64,000 nt of DNA from NCBI GenBank assembly GCA_018806915.1, contig JAGKQI010000081.1, positions 868,001 through 932,000 on the forward strand, in the 5' to 3' direction. The position numbers and the translations under genes were made by a program. Below, one piece after another: positions 1 through 10,805 of the stretch; the first letter of the stretch is position 1, and each line of letters opens with the position of its first letter. This DNA comes from Phytophthora colocasiae. Its lineage: Eukaryota > Oomycota > Peronosporomycetes > Peronosporales > Peronosporaceae. The notes beneath the pieces are model-generated. The model did not search any database, was not told the DNA's origin, and saw only the letters and a list, made by a program, of their open reading frames with translations.

Positions 1-37
1 AATCGAGACAATTCCCCTCGACCCTGCCGACGACTTC

Positions 38-722
38 GTGGGTTTGTTCGGAAAAGCATCGAAGAAGAAGAGAATCCACGTGTTGGTGAAACTTACTGAT
101 GCAGCAAAGCTCACTCTTCCTTCTGTACTGGCAGCCCCTGCAACAGTAAATATGGAGTCATGTGAGGATCTCCTCGTATTTCTGGGAAGCGAAATGACCC
201 GCAAAGTTCTCGCGGATCCTACCAATTTGGCAATTCCGTTTGGTTGGGCGAGAAAAAGTAGTAATATCTAACTGTTTCCAACGTGTAGTCAGAGGAGTGA
301 AGGCAAAAGGATTGTATCCTAAGAAGCTGGATATACCGGTTTGTTGTGGAATGTCTGGACTGGGGAAGACACGTATGTTGGAAGAAGGAAAACGTATTTT
401 GTGTGAAGTGATGAAACTAGATCCCCAGTATGCTGCTAGTGTGATTGTCCGTGCTCTCATAACGGATATAGTCCAGTGCCAGTAGCAGTCTATGCCGATT
501 GAAGGTTCTTTCTTGTACCAATTTTTCCTGATGAATAACTATTCAGTGACTTTCTCAACGTGGTTGAAGTCACACTTACCGTGCAATGGAGATCAACTGA
601 TGCTTACGAATGCATTCGAAGCCAATGAACTGGAATTCCGTAACATTCGCGAACTGAAGGAAGAGAATTTATATTTTTTTCTTGGATTGACGACTACCAG
701 AAGATTAAGCCCTAACCAGTCC
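38..722 (+). pseudogene. CRN-like P-loop ATPase gene, broken N-terminal half
   Basis: Three reading-frame pieces line up as one degenerate protein. The first covers about 38-271. A frame change near 250-300 leads into a second piece, which contains a Walker-A-like motif (GMSGLGKTRM) near 350-380. An in-frame stop at 483-485 is followed by a third piece to about 720, ending near the residues YFFLGL. The motif and flanking style resemble the P-loop proteins annotated in oomycetes as Crinkler (CRN)-type; that family label is recalled, not searched. No ATG precedes the first piece, and the window edge may cut the gene. After about 720 the frame stays open but no longer looks like protein of this family. 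It is non-functional as it stands. A related C-terminal fragment lies at 11797-12251. Confidence 0.5.
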
Positions 723-1146
723 AACTCGCCTCTGCACGAACGAGCGAGAGCAATCTACAGAATAAGTTTGCGTATGAACAGAAGCAGAGACAAAAATACA
801 GATACCATGTCCAAATTACAGATAACGGAACGGCACTACAGCAAAGTGGGCCAAGAATACAGAGTCGTTGCCCAGAACTACAGAGACGCTGGATCCCATT
901 GGCTGCACGGCTTCATATGCTGCAAAATACGTCCTGTGCGTCTGAGGACTATTTTTCGCAGCGGCTTAGACTAAAAATACTTCTAGATACAGCAGACATC
1001 CACAAGCATTGACATTATCGCTATTCTTCATTCTTACATTGGCTTCCTCCTGATCTAAGGCCCTGAACCCGACAACCCAAACAAGATCCGCGGAATCTCC
1101 GGTAGTTACCTCCTACTACTAACACCACGTCTTTTACGTCCTCGCA
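723..1146. other. unassigned stretch after CRN-like fragment
   Basis: No gene is recognised. Between about 770 and 890 there is an A-rich, imperfectly repeating run of short words ending in 'acag', which keeps one frame open to 974 but reads as low complexity. From 975 to 1146 nothing stands out, and no terminal inverted repeat for the following MULE gene could be found. Confidence 0.4.
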
Positions 1147-2972
1147 ATGCCAGCCTACGTGTGGCAGCAAGTGAGCTCCTGTGTGACTGAGCATGATCTT
1201 GAATACTTCATGGACAAACAGAAGAGCTGGCTTAAAAGTAAAAACCAGAAAGAGAGATGCCAGATCTGTTCACCAAACGTGGATAACCACAAGATGAGGT
1301 ACACTATCCTGAAGTGCTCATCCTCGACGTGTTCAGTACTCGCAGCAAGCCAGGAAAGCTGCATGTGGTTTGTCAAGATTCACACCTGTATGATGACATC
1401 GCGTAGTGATGTTTACCAGAGTGGTATCCACTTAACCACTGCAAATTCACCAAAGAATTGCAAGATCAGCCTCAGCATGTCTCGGTTTATCAAGGAACGT
1501 GCTGCTGCGGGGGAAAAACCTTCGGTTGTCTTGAACAAGTTGGTGCTCAAGTACAATTTTCAGGATATCGACCCCAAGCAATTGCTGGCCCGAGTCCAGA
1601 CGCGTGTCCGGAACCACCGCAAAAATGTCTTGAATGACAACGATTTCGTGGACGAAATGGCTACATTGGCCAAAACCCACCGGTACACACACGCTCTAGG
1701 AGAAAATGAGGCATTCTCCTTTGGGTTTCCTGTGGACCCAAATGGGGAACCTCTGCTTGGAGAAGGATCTGATGCGGATCCTCTACTAGTTGGATTTGCG
1801 ACAAAATCTACGATCCGTCGTCTTCAGTTTGCTGCACAGTACCTGACGCACCTTGACGCAACATTCAAACTGAACACGCGTGGTTTTCCTGTTATCGCGA
1901 TCGGAATCTCGGATATGTGGCGACAGTTCCATTTAGTTGCTCTGTTCTTGGTATCTGACATCAAACAAAAACGATGGGAAGCTGCCATTCGCTCAACGCT
2001 AGACATGTATTTCACTGTTACTGGCGATACTCCAGGATTCGGCTACGTCATGATGGATGCTGACGCTGCGCAACGCAGCGGCTTTGAGTCAATTGCTATC
2101 CAGAGTCTCGCCCTGGATAAACAGCCAAAGTTTTTGATGTGTTTTTTCACGTTGTGAAGGACGTGAAGAAGCACATAGCGCATCTCAGTTCGGCAAAAAA
2201 AGCGGTTGTGTTCAGACACGTGTACGCGATCCACTACGCTCGAGATCCACTCGAGCTGCAAAACAGGATGAAGGAAGCGTTGGCATCCTGGAACACCGAC
2301 ACGGATTTGGCAGACTTCAGCTCTTACTTTCTTAGTCAGTGGCTGACAGGTCGATATCGGAATTGGCAGTGTCTCGAATCCCCCATGGGAATGGCAAAAA
2401 CAAACAATCCAATTGAGAACTTTAACGGCCGTCTCAAACAGCAGCACACTCAGCGTAGATTGCTCCGACTCAACGCTCTCTTTGTTCAGCTTTTGAAGTG
2501 CTGCTCACTTCAGGCGATATTATCACTTCAATTTCAAACGGAAGTGAGAGATAGCCCTAATATTTTGCGGGACCATCGGCGCTTGAATTCAGAAAATGCA
2601 TTCAGTATTGTCGAAGTGCAAGGCCACCAGATTAGAGTACCATCGGGTAGACTGTACCATGTATTCCAGCGGTACGTCTCAAGAGAGTTGTCGACCAAAG
2701 CACCCGAAACCGAACAACAAGCGGCGACGGATTTCGAGTTCCAAGCAGAAGCGCAACCTGGAGTAGGCTGGTTTGTACACGCCGAGTTTCGACAATGCAG
2801 TTGCAGAACGTGGTTCAAGTTGGGGAGCTGCGTGCATGTAGTTGCAGTGCGAGTCAAACTCGGTCTGCACACCGACCCATCGACTCTCCACCGAGCTGTT
2901 TTCGTAGACAAACGCGCCAAAAAGAAACGCGGGCGGCCCGCCTTAGCTGGTCCAGCTCTCGCACTTGAATGA
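1147..2972 (+). pseudogene. MULE (Mutator-like) transposase with SWIM zinc finger, one frameshift
   Basis: ATG at 1147 opens a frame to 2157; a second frame, 2139-2972, continues the same protein. The join is a run of six T near 2140, where one extra T would restore a single frame of about 608 residues. The first part has a Cys/His-rich N-terminal segment (likely zinc-binding, about residues 40-90) and the MULE catalytic core with Asp in LDATFKL and Asp in MMDAD. The second part supplies the likely catalytic Glu in NNPIENFNGRLK and a SWIM zinc finger (CSC-x8-CVH) near 2795-2835. The C-terminus is basic with an AT-hook-like KKRGRP. MULE transposases cut and paste DNA elements in the nucleus. 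No TIRs or target duplications were found, so this may be a solitary or domesticated copy. The break could be a true mutation or a homopolymer sequencing error. Confidence 0.85.
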
Positions 2973-4044
2973 GCGAGATATATCGCACGAAACACCACAT
3001 GACGCTGGCCTTCCATTTGGCTTTTAGACTTCCTTCATTCCCCTGGGCTTTAATTTCTCTTTCACCATAATTTCCTTTTCGTCTTTACAGAGTTGGCTCT
3101 GCTATATTGCTTGCTACTAGTATTCTTATCCAAACAGGCCACCGAAAATACGCCCGCCACACCGAGCTTTCACGTGGGAACAAGCTCTCCGAACCCTCAA
3201 CCACCAACACCACTGGTATTATGGGCATATCCACCGATATCTCGACCATCGAATCCATCTCCTCCAGGAGCATGGTCACGTCGAGAAGCAGCCGACAGTT
3301 CGTCCACAGAGAGAAAGCCGACAGGAGGTCCACGGGGAGAAAGACAAACCAACAGTACGTCCACTGGGTGTATGGTCACGAAGAGCACGACAGTCCACAG
3401 TACATCTACCCGGAGCACGGTCACGAGCACGAGCCCAACCACGGAGAGAACCACCACGGAAAGCACGACAACAGAAAGCACAACCAAGATGAGCTCTCGC
3501 CATGAGAACTACCGCCAAAAATATTGGCGTTATAACCATCAATGCCAAGTTCACTGAGAGCACAGTCACAATTATATCACCGGAGAACCATCACGTTCAC
3601 TGAGAGTCGTCACTTCCACTGAGAGACGTCCGCGAAGTCGAATGAGAGCCCTGTCTTCAGCACGACGGTCACCAGCACCACAAGAGCTCACAAGCCATCC
3701 ATTCCACGAAGCGAAAGTCTTGATGCGTGAGGTCCAATGGCGGCGTTGCTTCCGTCTTGCTGCTTCTGTCTCTTGATTGTAATGATGGGAGAGAAAATAA
3801 TAACTACAAATTTCAAATTTAAATTTATGTTACTCGGTTGGAAGTTCAAATTTACGGTAAAACGTTGTTGCACCGTGGATCTTGGAGCTGACGTAACGAT
3901 AAATTCTCTTGAATTCGTTGGCGTCTGGCCTCCACTTTGTATTGCGGCCATTGCGTTTTGTGTGCGTCTGTGCGCCAACGAGTTCGAAAATCGCCTCAGA
4001 GTGTCCATACAAAATAACGGCCATTCAGGGATATCCAAAGTATC
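2973..4044. other. non-genic stretch with Ser/Thr-rich low-complexity segment
   Basis: No convincing gene. From about 3116 to 3557 the plus strand has long frames without an ATG; one is rich in Thr and Ser with repeated TTES-like words near its end, resembling a mucin-like linker. A possible splice acceptor (tctttacag) ends at 3090 just upstream, so this could be the 3' exon of a lost gene. From 3780 to 3860 the DNA is AT-rich. Between 3851 and 3990 there are short inverted words (TTTACGGTA; the word gaattcgttggcgtc and its near-inverse) that recur beyond the Harbinger element. Confidence 0.4.
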
Positions 4045-4047
4045 TAA

Positions 4048-4065
4048 GGGCCGTTCCGAACCCGG
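4048..4065 (+). repeat. Harbinger left terminal inverted repeat
   Basis: The 18 bp here are the exact reverse complement of 6749-6766. They are preceded by TAA (4045-4047), which recurs right after the right end. Confidence 0.92.
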
Positions 4066-4218
4066 CTCGGCTCCCGAATCGTGCGCTCGGATTGGCTGGC
4101 GAAGGGGCGAGTGGTCGGGATACACGCGTGATTAGTAAACGTCGAGCTCCGAGGTTGGGATCGCGACCCGAGCAGGATCGCGGGCACTTTGCCAATAAAA
4201 ACATTGAATGAACTAGCA

Positions 4219-5472
4219 ATGGACGTACCGCAGTGGATGAGCAAGGCCTACAAAGCGCGACAGCGGCGCCGCAAGATGCTTGTGGCACTCGTGACTGCAG
4301 CGCATCTGCTGCCTGGGGAGGTGTCTAGCTGTGTGCCTCGCAAGCGCTTGAACTGGAGCCTGCACAAGCAGACGCTGCTACTCGAAGGACAGTTCAAGCA
4401 GTGCTACCGGATGGACGTGCACTCATTCGAGAAGCTGTTGGCGCTGGTTCGGCCTACGCTGAGTCGCGACGAGGTCCAGTCCGAGCGACGCACGCACGCA
4501 GACCCCATTACGCCTGAAAATATGCTTCAGATGACGCTATCGTGGCTGGCAGGCAGCAATTACCACACCACGCGTTGCCTTGCTGGTGTATCGCCTTCAG
4601 CCTTCTACGATATTGTGAAGGACGTGATGAATGCGCTATGTATCTGCGAGGAGCTTCGCATACGATCCCCGACGGAGTCAGAAGAGCGATGGCAGAATCT
4701 GGCTGATGGATTCACGCAGATCAGCACGGACGGTATTTTAACAGGATGTGTCGGCTGTCTGGACGGTTGGCTCTGTCAAATTCGAGCTCCAACGGCGGAG
4801 GAGGTTCCTGACGTAGCAGCATTTTTTTCCGGGCACTACCAAATGTACGGGCTCAACGTTCAAGCAATCTGTGACTCTCTGTGCCGCTTCACGGGATATT
4901 GCTTCGACTCACCCGGCAAAGTAGGCGACTCAATCGCGTTCAAGAAGTGGACGCTGAGTGACTCGATCTTGGCGCTACCGCCGGGATATTATTGCATTGG
5001 TGATAATGCCTATCCGCTTTCAGACTCGCTGCTAGTGCCCTACAACAAGCTCGAATGCAAGACAAGCCACGACTCTGACTTCAACTTTTATCTCAGCCAA
5101 CTGCGCATTCGAATTGAGATGTCGTTTGGGTTGCTAGTAAACAAGTGGCAGATATTCAAAAGGCCTCTTGTTGTCGACTTCAAAAACGTGGGCAAGGTGG
5201 TCAAGACGTGCATGAAGCTTCATAACTTCTGCATTAACGAGCGGCTGCTAGGGAAAACCTTAAATGCACGGTACGACGAGGTGTCTGCTGCGTATCACAG
5301 CTTACCAGAGAGCTCGTACCTGCCCACTGATAACAACATCCAAGACTCGGCCACTTCTACAGCAGCAGAGCTTTCCGATGAAATAAAAGGACGGATATTG
5401 CGCCAACTTCTTGGAAATCACATCAAAAACCATAACCTTCGGCGTCCGCGAGTCCGAGCTGTAGCCACGTAG
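4219..5472 (+). CDS. PIF/Harbinger DDE transposase (DDE_Tnp_4 type)
   Basis: Intact frame of 417 residues from the ATG at 4219; upstream in-frame codons lack another ATG. It catalyses excision and insertion of the surrounding element in the nucleus. The RNase-H-fold catalytic residues are visible: Asp182 in CLDGW, Asp262 in IGDNAYPL and Glu300 in RIEMSFGLL. The last two motifs are characteristic of the PIF/Harbinger (nuclease HARBI1-like) group. The N-terminal part is basic (KARQRRRK), followed by a helical segment around residues 90-130 containing NMLQMTLSWLAG that may bind DNA. Its length matches the family. It converges on the SAP-domain gene at 5485; in Harbingers a second protein usually assists nuclear import and end recognition. 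No frameshift or stop is seen, unlike most elements in this window. Confidence 0.93.
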   Translation: MDVPQWMSKAYKARQRRRKMLVALVTAAHLLPGEVSSCVPRKRLNWSLHKQTLLLEGQFKQCYRMDVHSFEKLLALVRPTLSRDEVQSERRTHADPITPENMLQMTLSWLAGSNYHTTRCLAGVSPSAFYDIVKDVMNALCICEELRIRSPTESEERWQNLADGFTQISTDGILTGCVGCLDGWLCQIRAPTAEEVPDVAAFFSGHYQMYGLNVQAICDSLCRFTGYCFDSPGKVGDSIAFKKWTLSDSILALPPGYYCIGDNAYPLSDSLLVPYNKLECKTSHDSDFNFYLSQLRIRIEMSFGLLVNKWQIFKRPLVVDFKNVGKVVKTCMKLHNFCINERLLGKTLNARYDEVSAAYHSLPESSYLPTDNNIQDSATSTAAELSDEIKGRILRQLLGNHIKNHNLRRPRVRAVAT

Positions 5473-5484
5473 TCTCGGTTCAGC

Positions 5485-6606
5485 TCATTCATTTTTTTCG
5501 TAAAGCAACGCGTCTTCCAGCTCTACAACCTTTGTGGTTAGAGTATTGCGTTTTTTAATCATCTCTTCTAGAGCTGCCTCATAATCCACGTCATCAAGCT
5601 CCTCGTTGCTCTCGTCAATTCGACCGCGAATTATCTGAGCGAGGCGCCTCACTTCGTCCTTCGTGCTCTCCAGCATGGACGTCAGTATCGTCAGACGTTG
5701 CGAGATCCTTTGCTGTTGAAGCAGACGAGCTTGCTCCTTCCAGGTCTCTTCATGCACGTCCCCCACATCATTAGCGACGATCAAAGCCACAGTTTCTGCC
5801 AGTGAAGCCATCACATCTGCTTGGGAGGTTTTGCGGCGCTTCCGGTTACGTGCCTCGACTTGAACCGTGCCTTCTTTTTGCGAATCATCTTCATTTTCAC
5901 GATACAAGTTGGCGGAGCAAAACTCACGGCCTGATCCACGGTGCTCGCACCACTTGTGCAGGTAGTAGACGTCTGCACGTCCCATACAAAAGTCCCAAAA
6001 GTCATCGCTGTGGTCTCCGGACTTCTTTGAGCCAGCTTCAGCTCGAGCGAAGTTGCCTGCAACCTCTTTCCACATCCTCTGCAGCTTCGCAGCTGAGTGC
6101 GTCATGCACTGCGAGGGATCAACGCCCTCAAAGACAGCGTCGTCGGAGATCATCACGTCGAACTCGATATCCAACCCATCAAACGCCACAGCCACGTCCG
6201 TCCAGAACGTCGAGCCGCCTTGGTCCAGCTCACTCCGGTTCAGTTGATTTCCACTCGAGAGAAAACTCTGGAAGAAGCGGTCGGAGAACAGCACATTGAG
6301 GAGTCGGAACATGCAGTTCCTCGTGCGACGATCTTCTTCCTCATTCGCTTGCCTCGACCTGCTGCGTTGCCGCTGCACCAGAAGAGCCACTCCGTCCTTG
6401 TTCTCGTCATACGCTGCTAGGAGCTTCACACGATCGGTTTTGTTGGTGTTCTTCTTCACATTTAGCTTGCGAGAAGTGCACTCGAGACGGAGCTGAGGTA
6501 GGCTCCAGTCCGCATATACGTCCGAGACGGGAGGCACAATAGGCTCCTTGCGCTTGGCGAGCAGCGCGGCTGACACTGTCCACTTAGAGCTCGTTGCTGA
6601 AGCCAT
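5485..6606 (-). CDS. Harbinger accessory protein with SAP-like domain and C-terminal coiled coil
   Basis: Intact frame of 373 residues from the ATG at 6606; the frame stays open further upstream but only through a GTG, which is not a likely start in a eukaryote. Residues 32-66 (WSLPQLRLECTSRKLNVKK and following) resemble a SAP motif, a short helix-turn-helix that binds DNA. Residues 80-105 are Arg/Gln-rich. The central part (about 110-240) is unrecognised but contains Trp- and Cys-rich patches. Residues about 300-373 look like a charged coiled coil. Both genes lie inside the same TIRs, so this is the second Harbinger protein, expected to help the transposase bind element ends. In many Harbingers that role is filled by a Myb/SANT protein; no such motif is seen here. 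The SAP call is by eye and moderate. Confidence 0.75.
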   Translation of the reverse strand: MASATSSKWTVSAALLAKRKEPIVPPVSDVYADWSLPQLRLECTSRKLNVKKNTNKTDRVKLLAAYDENKDGVALLVQRQRSRSRQANEEEDRRTRNCMFRLLNVLFSDRFFQSFLSSGNQLNRSELDQGGSTFWTDVAVAFDGLDIEFDVMISDDAVFEGVDPSQCMTHSAAKLQRMWKEVAGNFARAEAGSKKSGDHSDDFWDFCMGRADVYYLHKWCEHRGSGREFCSANLYRENEDDSQKEGTVQVEARNRKRRKTSQADVMASLAETVALIVANDVGDVHEETWKEQARLLQQQRISQRLTILTSMLESTKDEVRRLAQIIRGRIDESNEELDDVDYEAALEEMIKKRNTLTTKVVELEDALLYEKNE

Positions 6607-6748
6607 CTCGTGCGAGCTGGTTTCCCTTTGCAAAGCTGCAAAGCGAATTTGCACCGGCGATCCGATCCGCGTTCGGAACGCGCGGGTCGCGACCCCAAGT
6701 GACTTCACCGGAAACCCCTAAACCACGCGACCTGAGCGCCGATTCGAC

Positions 6749-6766
6749 CCGGGTTCGGAACGGCCC
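6749..6766 (-). repeat. Harbinger right terminal inverted repeat
   Basis: Exact inverse of the left 18-bp terminus, followed by the TAA target duplicate at 6767-6769. Confidence 0.92.
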
Positions 6767-6952
6767 TAAGAATTCGTTGGCGTCAGGCGCACATAAATAT
6801 ACCGTAAAAAACGAAATCTGTGCCACCACGTATTTCGGTAGTAAACGCCTTCTTCAACTCGTGATCGTAGTTCTCATCGACAAGGTATACCCTCTCTCCT
6901 CATGAACACAGCATATTTAAGTTTTTTACTTACGTGTTTTACATTCGCTACA

Positions 6953-9101
6953 CTATCCAGTTCGGGCCGATGCACGGCGGTTTGCTCGAATAACGTTGAG
7001 AGCGGTAGACCATTTGAGCTGATCCTTGCGTCGTTGACGTTTCTTGGGGGTGACATCGCTGAGAGGAAGCTTTGCCAGTACGCTTTGCAGCATTTCGCGA
7101 GCTTGTTGAATAGTTGGAGCTGAAATCCAGGAACAGTGGGGAATTTTAGTTTGTATCTCCATCATCATGCATCGATAATTTGACAGTGTCTTTCGCTTCT
7201 TACTTGTGGACAAGTCCCTCCATTGCAAGAAACGGTATGGTCCAATTCGACCAGAAGGATCACCACAGCACCAATGCTCCCATGCGGTCATCAATGACAT
7301 GCCAGGAATATGAAAGTCGGCAGTTACCCTAGAAAATCTTTCGTTCACAAGTGATAAAGTTTGTGGTGCATTTTGGAGGGTGTCGCTATGTTCGTCGATA
7401 ACCTCGTCGTGGGCTGCATCGTTGTGCTGCATTTGATGATGATTGTTACTTCGGAGGGATTCTAAAATCTCGGTAATTCCACATCCTTCAAGCGCCTGCG
7501 AGAGACCGGCATGCAAATCTGTTGTTGACAGGGATCTTTGGCAGCGCGATAGCTCTGTGGTTATCTGCTCTAGGAGTGTTGGACCTAGTTCAGACACCGA
7601 TTGCGAGAGTCGTTGCAGTTGGGTTGACTGCTTCTCCATAGCCACAAGTAAATGAACGTGGGGTGGGACCCCAGTGGGCCTTATTCGATCCGATGGCCAC
7701 GCCATTCGACAAGTAACACGCTGTTTCAATTGAGATATCAGTTCCACATTCCCAAATACTGGATTCCGATATAGCGGATGTTGTGGGCCCTAATATCGTG
7801 CGTAAATATTCCCAGTGATAAACTAAAGACGCCAATAGAAATCCACCAGTCCGCAGTAAGTGTGGAGGTAAGTTTAAAAAGCACAGGTTGATGTTGTCAC
7901 GAACAAACTCGTCAACATCGGAAAAAATGGTGGTAATATAGCAAATCCAGTATCATCAAAAGGTAGACCAGCTACATAGCGGCCTACAATGCGATCTCCA
8001 GCGGACTCGTAACGGATGTAAGTGTCTTGTACACCAGGTAGTGTCCAACCAGCTCTGATACAAATGGCCGCAGCAGAAGGCCCCCCGTTGGAGCACGAAG
8101 AGACAAAGGTTGCAGACCCTTTTCGAGCAGAATGCGTTCCGATATCTGAGGCCACTAGTCCTTCGTTTGCCAGGATTTCCTTCATCTGTTCGGTTTCCAT
8201 TACTCGCTTCAGTATTTTTGAGAACCTGTCGTACTGATTGCCACCTGGGAATAACTTGGAATTCGAGAGTCCTAAAACAGCGCCATAGATAGCTAATGAA
8301 AGTACCGGGCAAATTTCTGGGATGAATGGATTTGCATATACGTGTCTGGCATCACGGGGTCTTGTGCCGTCCTGGTCATTCTTCATATGCCCAAAAAGAA
8401 TTGCTAATGCATCTCCATCCCAACTCAAATGACCGGAGTGAATTGATGACGTGTTTCCAGCGCGACACATCAGATTCCAGCTCAAAAGTAAGAAGGTGTG
8501 AGCAAATACAAACTCAGTATCGTTATGTTTGAGAAACGTGGCACAAAAGTGTCGTAATACCGAAAATGAAAGAGGTTCCTTGCCCTCTGTCAACTTTACA
8601 CTGCTTATTGCGGGATTGATTGCGTCGTGCGACGTCGCGCTTCAAACCCTTAAAAAATAGTGTCAGATTACCCGCAAATTCAGGTGACATTGTTTGCCCA
8701 TATCCACGGTAAAGATGGAACAGACTCGAGCGCATCGAGTCGTAGACCGATCGACCAGGTTTTCCTCCACTTCTACCACTAAGAGACATCAAAAACTCCT
8801 CAAAATCGTCAGGTTCGTGAAGATCGTAATTCAGAGGTGATATTTCACGATTCTCTTCCATGAAACGAGCTATGCTGCCAAGCTTCAGTGATGCAGTTCC
8901 AGAGTCGTCTTGTTCCAAATCGCAGCTACGCAAGCTGCCGAGAAAGGTATCGCGTAGGAGATGTCTCTTCCGTCTGTAGAGCCATGCTACATAGCGGCAT
9001 ATTCCCCGTACGTATATTGATGCTGTCTTTTGGCCGATAACATTGTCTTTCACGGCCCTCACCTGTTCTCGAAGGTCGACTTCATCGTCGCCCGGACTCA
9101 T
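6953..9101 (-). pseudogene. Crypton tyrosine recombinase (GCR1_C type), frameshifted
   Basis: Read right to left, the protein begins near the ATG at 9101 and runs to about 8600, shifts frame, continues from about 8593 to 7925, shifts again into a frame containing LPPHL (about 7840), and shifts back near 7700 to end at 6953. The middle piece shows the tyrosine-recombinase set: Arg in MCRAGNTS, HSARKGSATF (H-x-x-R box) and a candidate nucleophile Tyr in DTYIRYE. The last piece has a GCR1_C-like DNA-binding domain (AWEHWCCGDPSGRIGPYRFL). This catalytic core plus GCR1_C tail is the layout of fungal/oomycete Cryptons, which move by recombining a circular intermediate. At least three frame changes make it inactive as written; one is at a T/A run near 7921-7926. 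No terminal repeats were identified. Confidence 0.85.
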
Positions 9102-9215
9102 GTTGTGAGCAATCCAGAACTGTATCCACAAGTATCGAATCACTTCGTTTAAATACGAGCAAAGGAAAGTCACACAAATTCTTGCTACATATAAGTTTAA
9201 GCAAAGCTTGCGTAA

Positions 9216-10205
9216 TGCCTCGAGTACTCGACGCTCATTTTCAAGGAATTCGGTCAGAAGCTCGACTACTGGACGACGTTCAACGAACCTTCGTCCTTCA
9301 TTACCGCAGGATACGGCACGGGTACTCATGCCCCTGGTTTCACCAACTCTAGCTTCAACACGTACATTGTGAACCACAACGTCACGCGTTCTCACGCCAA
9401 GGCTGTGCAACAGTTCCGAACGTTCCGTGACTCGGGAGTTGTGCGTTCCAGTGCTCGCATCGGTATTGTGCTGGTCGCCCACATGCCGTATCCGTTGGAT
9501 CCGTCCAACCCCAAGGACGTCGCTGCTGCTGAACGTGCGCTCGAGTTCGACTACGGCTGGTACCTGGAACCGATGATCTCTGGCGACTACCCTGCTATTA
9601 TGCGTGAGGTAGTGGGAGACCGTCTACCGAAGTTGGAGTCGGAACTTGTCAAGGGTTCGTACGATCTCTTTATAATGAACCACTATGCTTCCAAGTCCGT
9701 GACGGACTGTGACTCTGAGACTTCCCAGACCAGTTGTGACAGTCTCTCGTTGGGTTATGCCAGGGATCGAGGCGTTGACGACAGTCGCGCACCCGAGGGA
9801 TACCGTAACTCGAGTCGCAACAGTGCTGGAGAGCTTAACTGTGCCTGGTTCACCGCTTACCCTCCCGGATATCTCGCTCTTATGAAGTAGGTAAGCGCTC
9901 ATGACCCGTCGGCCGATTTATTGCTGACGGAGAACGGGTGGTGTGGCAATGAAGTAGTTGACAACCAGGACCAGATGTGGTACTACCAGAACTACATGGA
10001 GCAAGTCTACAAGGCCGTCACGGAGGAGAACATCAACGTTATTGGCTACACTGCTTGGAGTTACTTAGACAACTACGAGTGGGGTTCATTCGAACCGCGT
10101 TTCGGGCTCTACTACGTCGACTTACCCGCTGAAATCGGCTCTACGGACTACACGACGCCCAAGGCAACCGAGTTGAATCGCACGGCTCGCCCAGCGGCCA
10201 AGTGA
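9216..10205 (+). pseudogene. GH1 beta-glucosidase, 5'-truncated with premature stop
   Basis: The frame is recognisable from about 9216 (FKEFGQKLDYW) and contains the glycoside hydrolase family 1 acid/base motif TFNEP and the nucleophile motif TENGWC, then the C-terminal WSYLDNYEW and RFGLYYVD blocks. GH1 enzymes hydrolyse beta-glucosides; in oomycetes they are usually secreted. The N-terminal portion of the barrel is missing: homology stops where the Crypton sequence begins. An in-frame TAG at 9888-9890 sits where a Trp (TGG) would be expected. The missing 5' part is not found on the other side of the Crypton. It is a dead remnant, probably cut by insertion or rearrangement. Confidence 0.88.
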
Positions 10206-10805
10206 TTTAGCCAACTTGCTAAGACCAAGTGCATTCCAGAGGACGAATCTGCGGCAACGTCGCAGCCAGTTCTGTGTGTGGATGCCAGTGTCTAACCTGC
10301 GCCCAAGGCGTGTCAGATTAGGCTAGTGCACAGGACAGTCTTAAATCTACAATTCATTCTCATTCTTGCCATCAATTCCGCAAACCCCCTCAACTTGAGA
10401 GTCTTAAGCAAGACTTTTCACTTTACGATGGACTGCTTTAACACTGACTACGGCTACGGCTAATTGGAATCCAATTCCAAACGCATCTACGATAAAATTT
10501 CCTTAAGTTGATTTACTACTAGTAGTACATGACAACCGACTGCGCCAAGAGGTCTAGCCGACGCGGTCGGGAACCATTTCCATGGTGAACGTACAGCGTA
10601 GTTTCGACTCAGCCGCCTAGAATGGCGGATTGTTTGGTATGCTTGATAATGGTACTGGATGGCTCTTTACTACTCTAAGATGCTATTGAACCCTTTGCAA
10701 TGCAACCAACTCCCAATAAATGTACTCGTTTAGCATCCAAAAACATACTCGCGATGATGTTGAAGTGGGCACTTTAGTTCAACTTGCTAACGATCTCTGC
10801 TCTGC
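10206..10805. other. no gene recognised
   Basis: Six hundred bases without a convincing frame, TIR or repeat. The sequence just before 10806 (tctctgctctgcag) could be an old splice acceptor for the ZIP fragment that follows. Confidence 0.5.

Larger units (their letters stand above)
4048..6766. mobile_element. PIF/Harbinger DNA transposon, complete with TIRs and TSD
   Basis: The element is bounded by perfect 18-bp terminal inverted repeats, gggccgttccgaacccgg at 4048-4065 and its complement at 6749-6766, with weaker similarity extending inward. The flanking triplet TAA at 4045-4047 and 6767-6769 is the 3-bp target duplication typical of PIF/Harbinger. Inside are two convergent, uninterrupted genes: a DDE transposase on the plus strand and a SAP-domain protein on the minus strand, their stops 12 bp apart. 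Total length is 2,719 bp. Intact genes and clean ends suggest a recent insertion that may still be competent. Confidence 0.92.

Noticed and set aside
3093..3557. Small secreted Ser/Thr-rich protein with a signal-like N-terminus
   Set aside because: The start would be TTG, overlapping frames are equally open, and the sequence is low complexity.
5802..6420. Plus-strand frames opposite the SAP-domain gene
   Set aside because: Shadow frames of an intact minus-strand gene with no recognisable protein.
6953..9101. Phage-type integrase of bacterial origin
   Set aside because: The H-x-x-R/Tyr core is joined to a GCR1_C-like domain and sits among eukaryotic transposons, which fits a Crypton.
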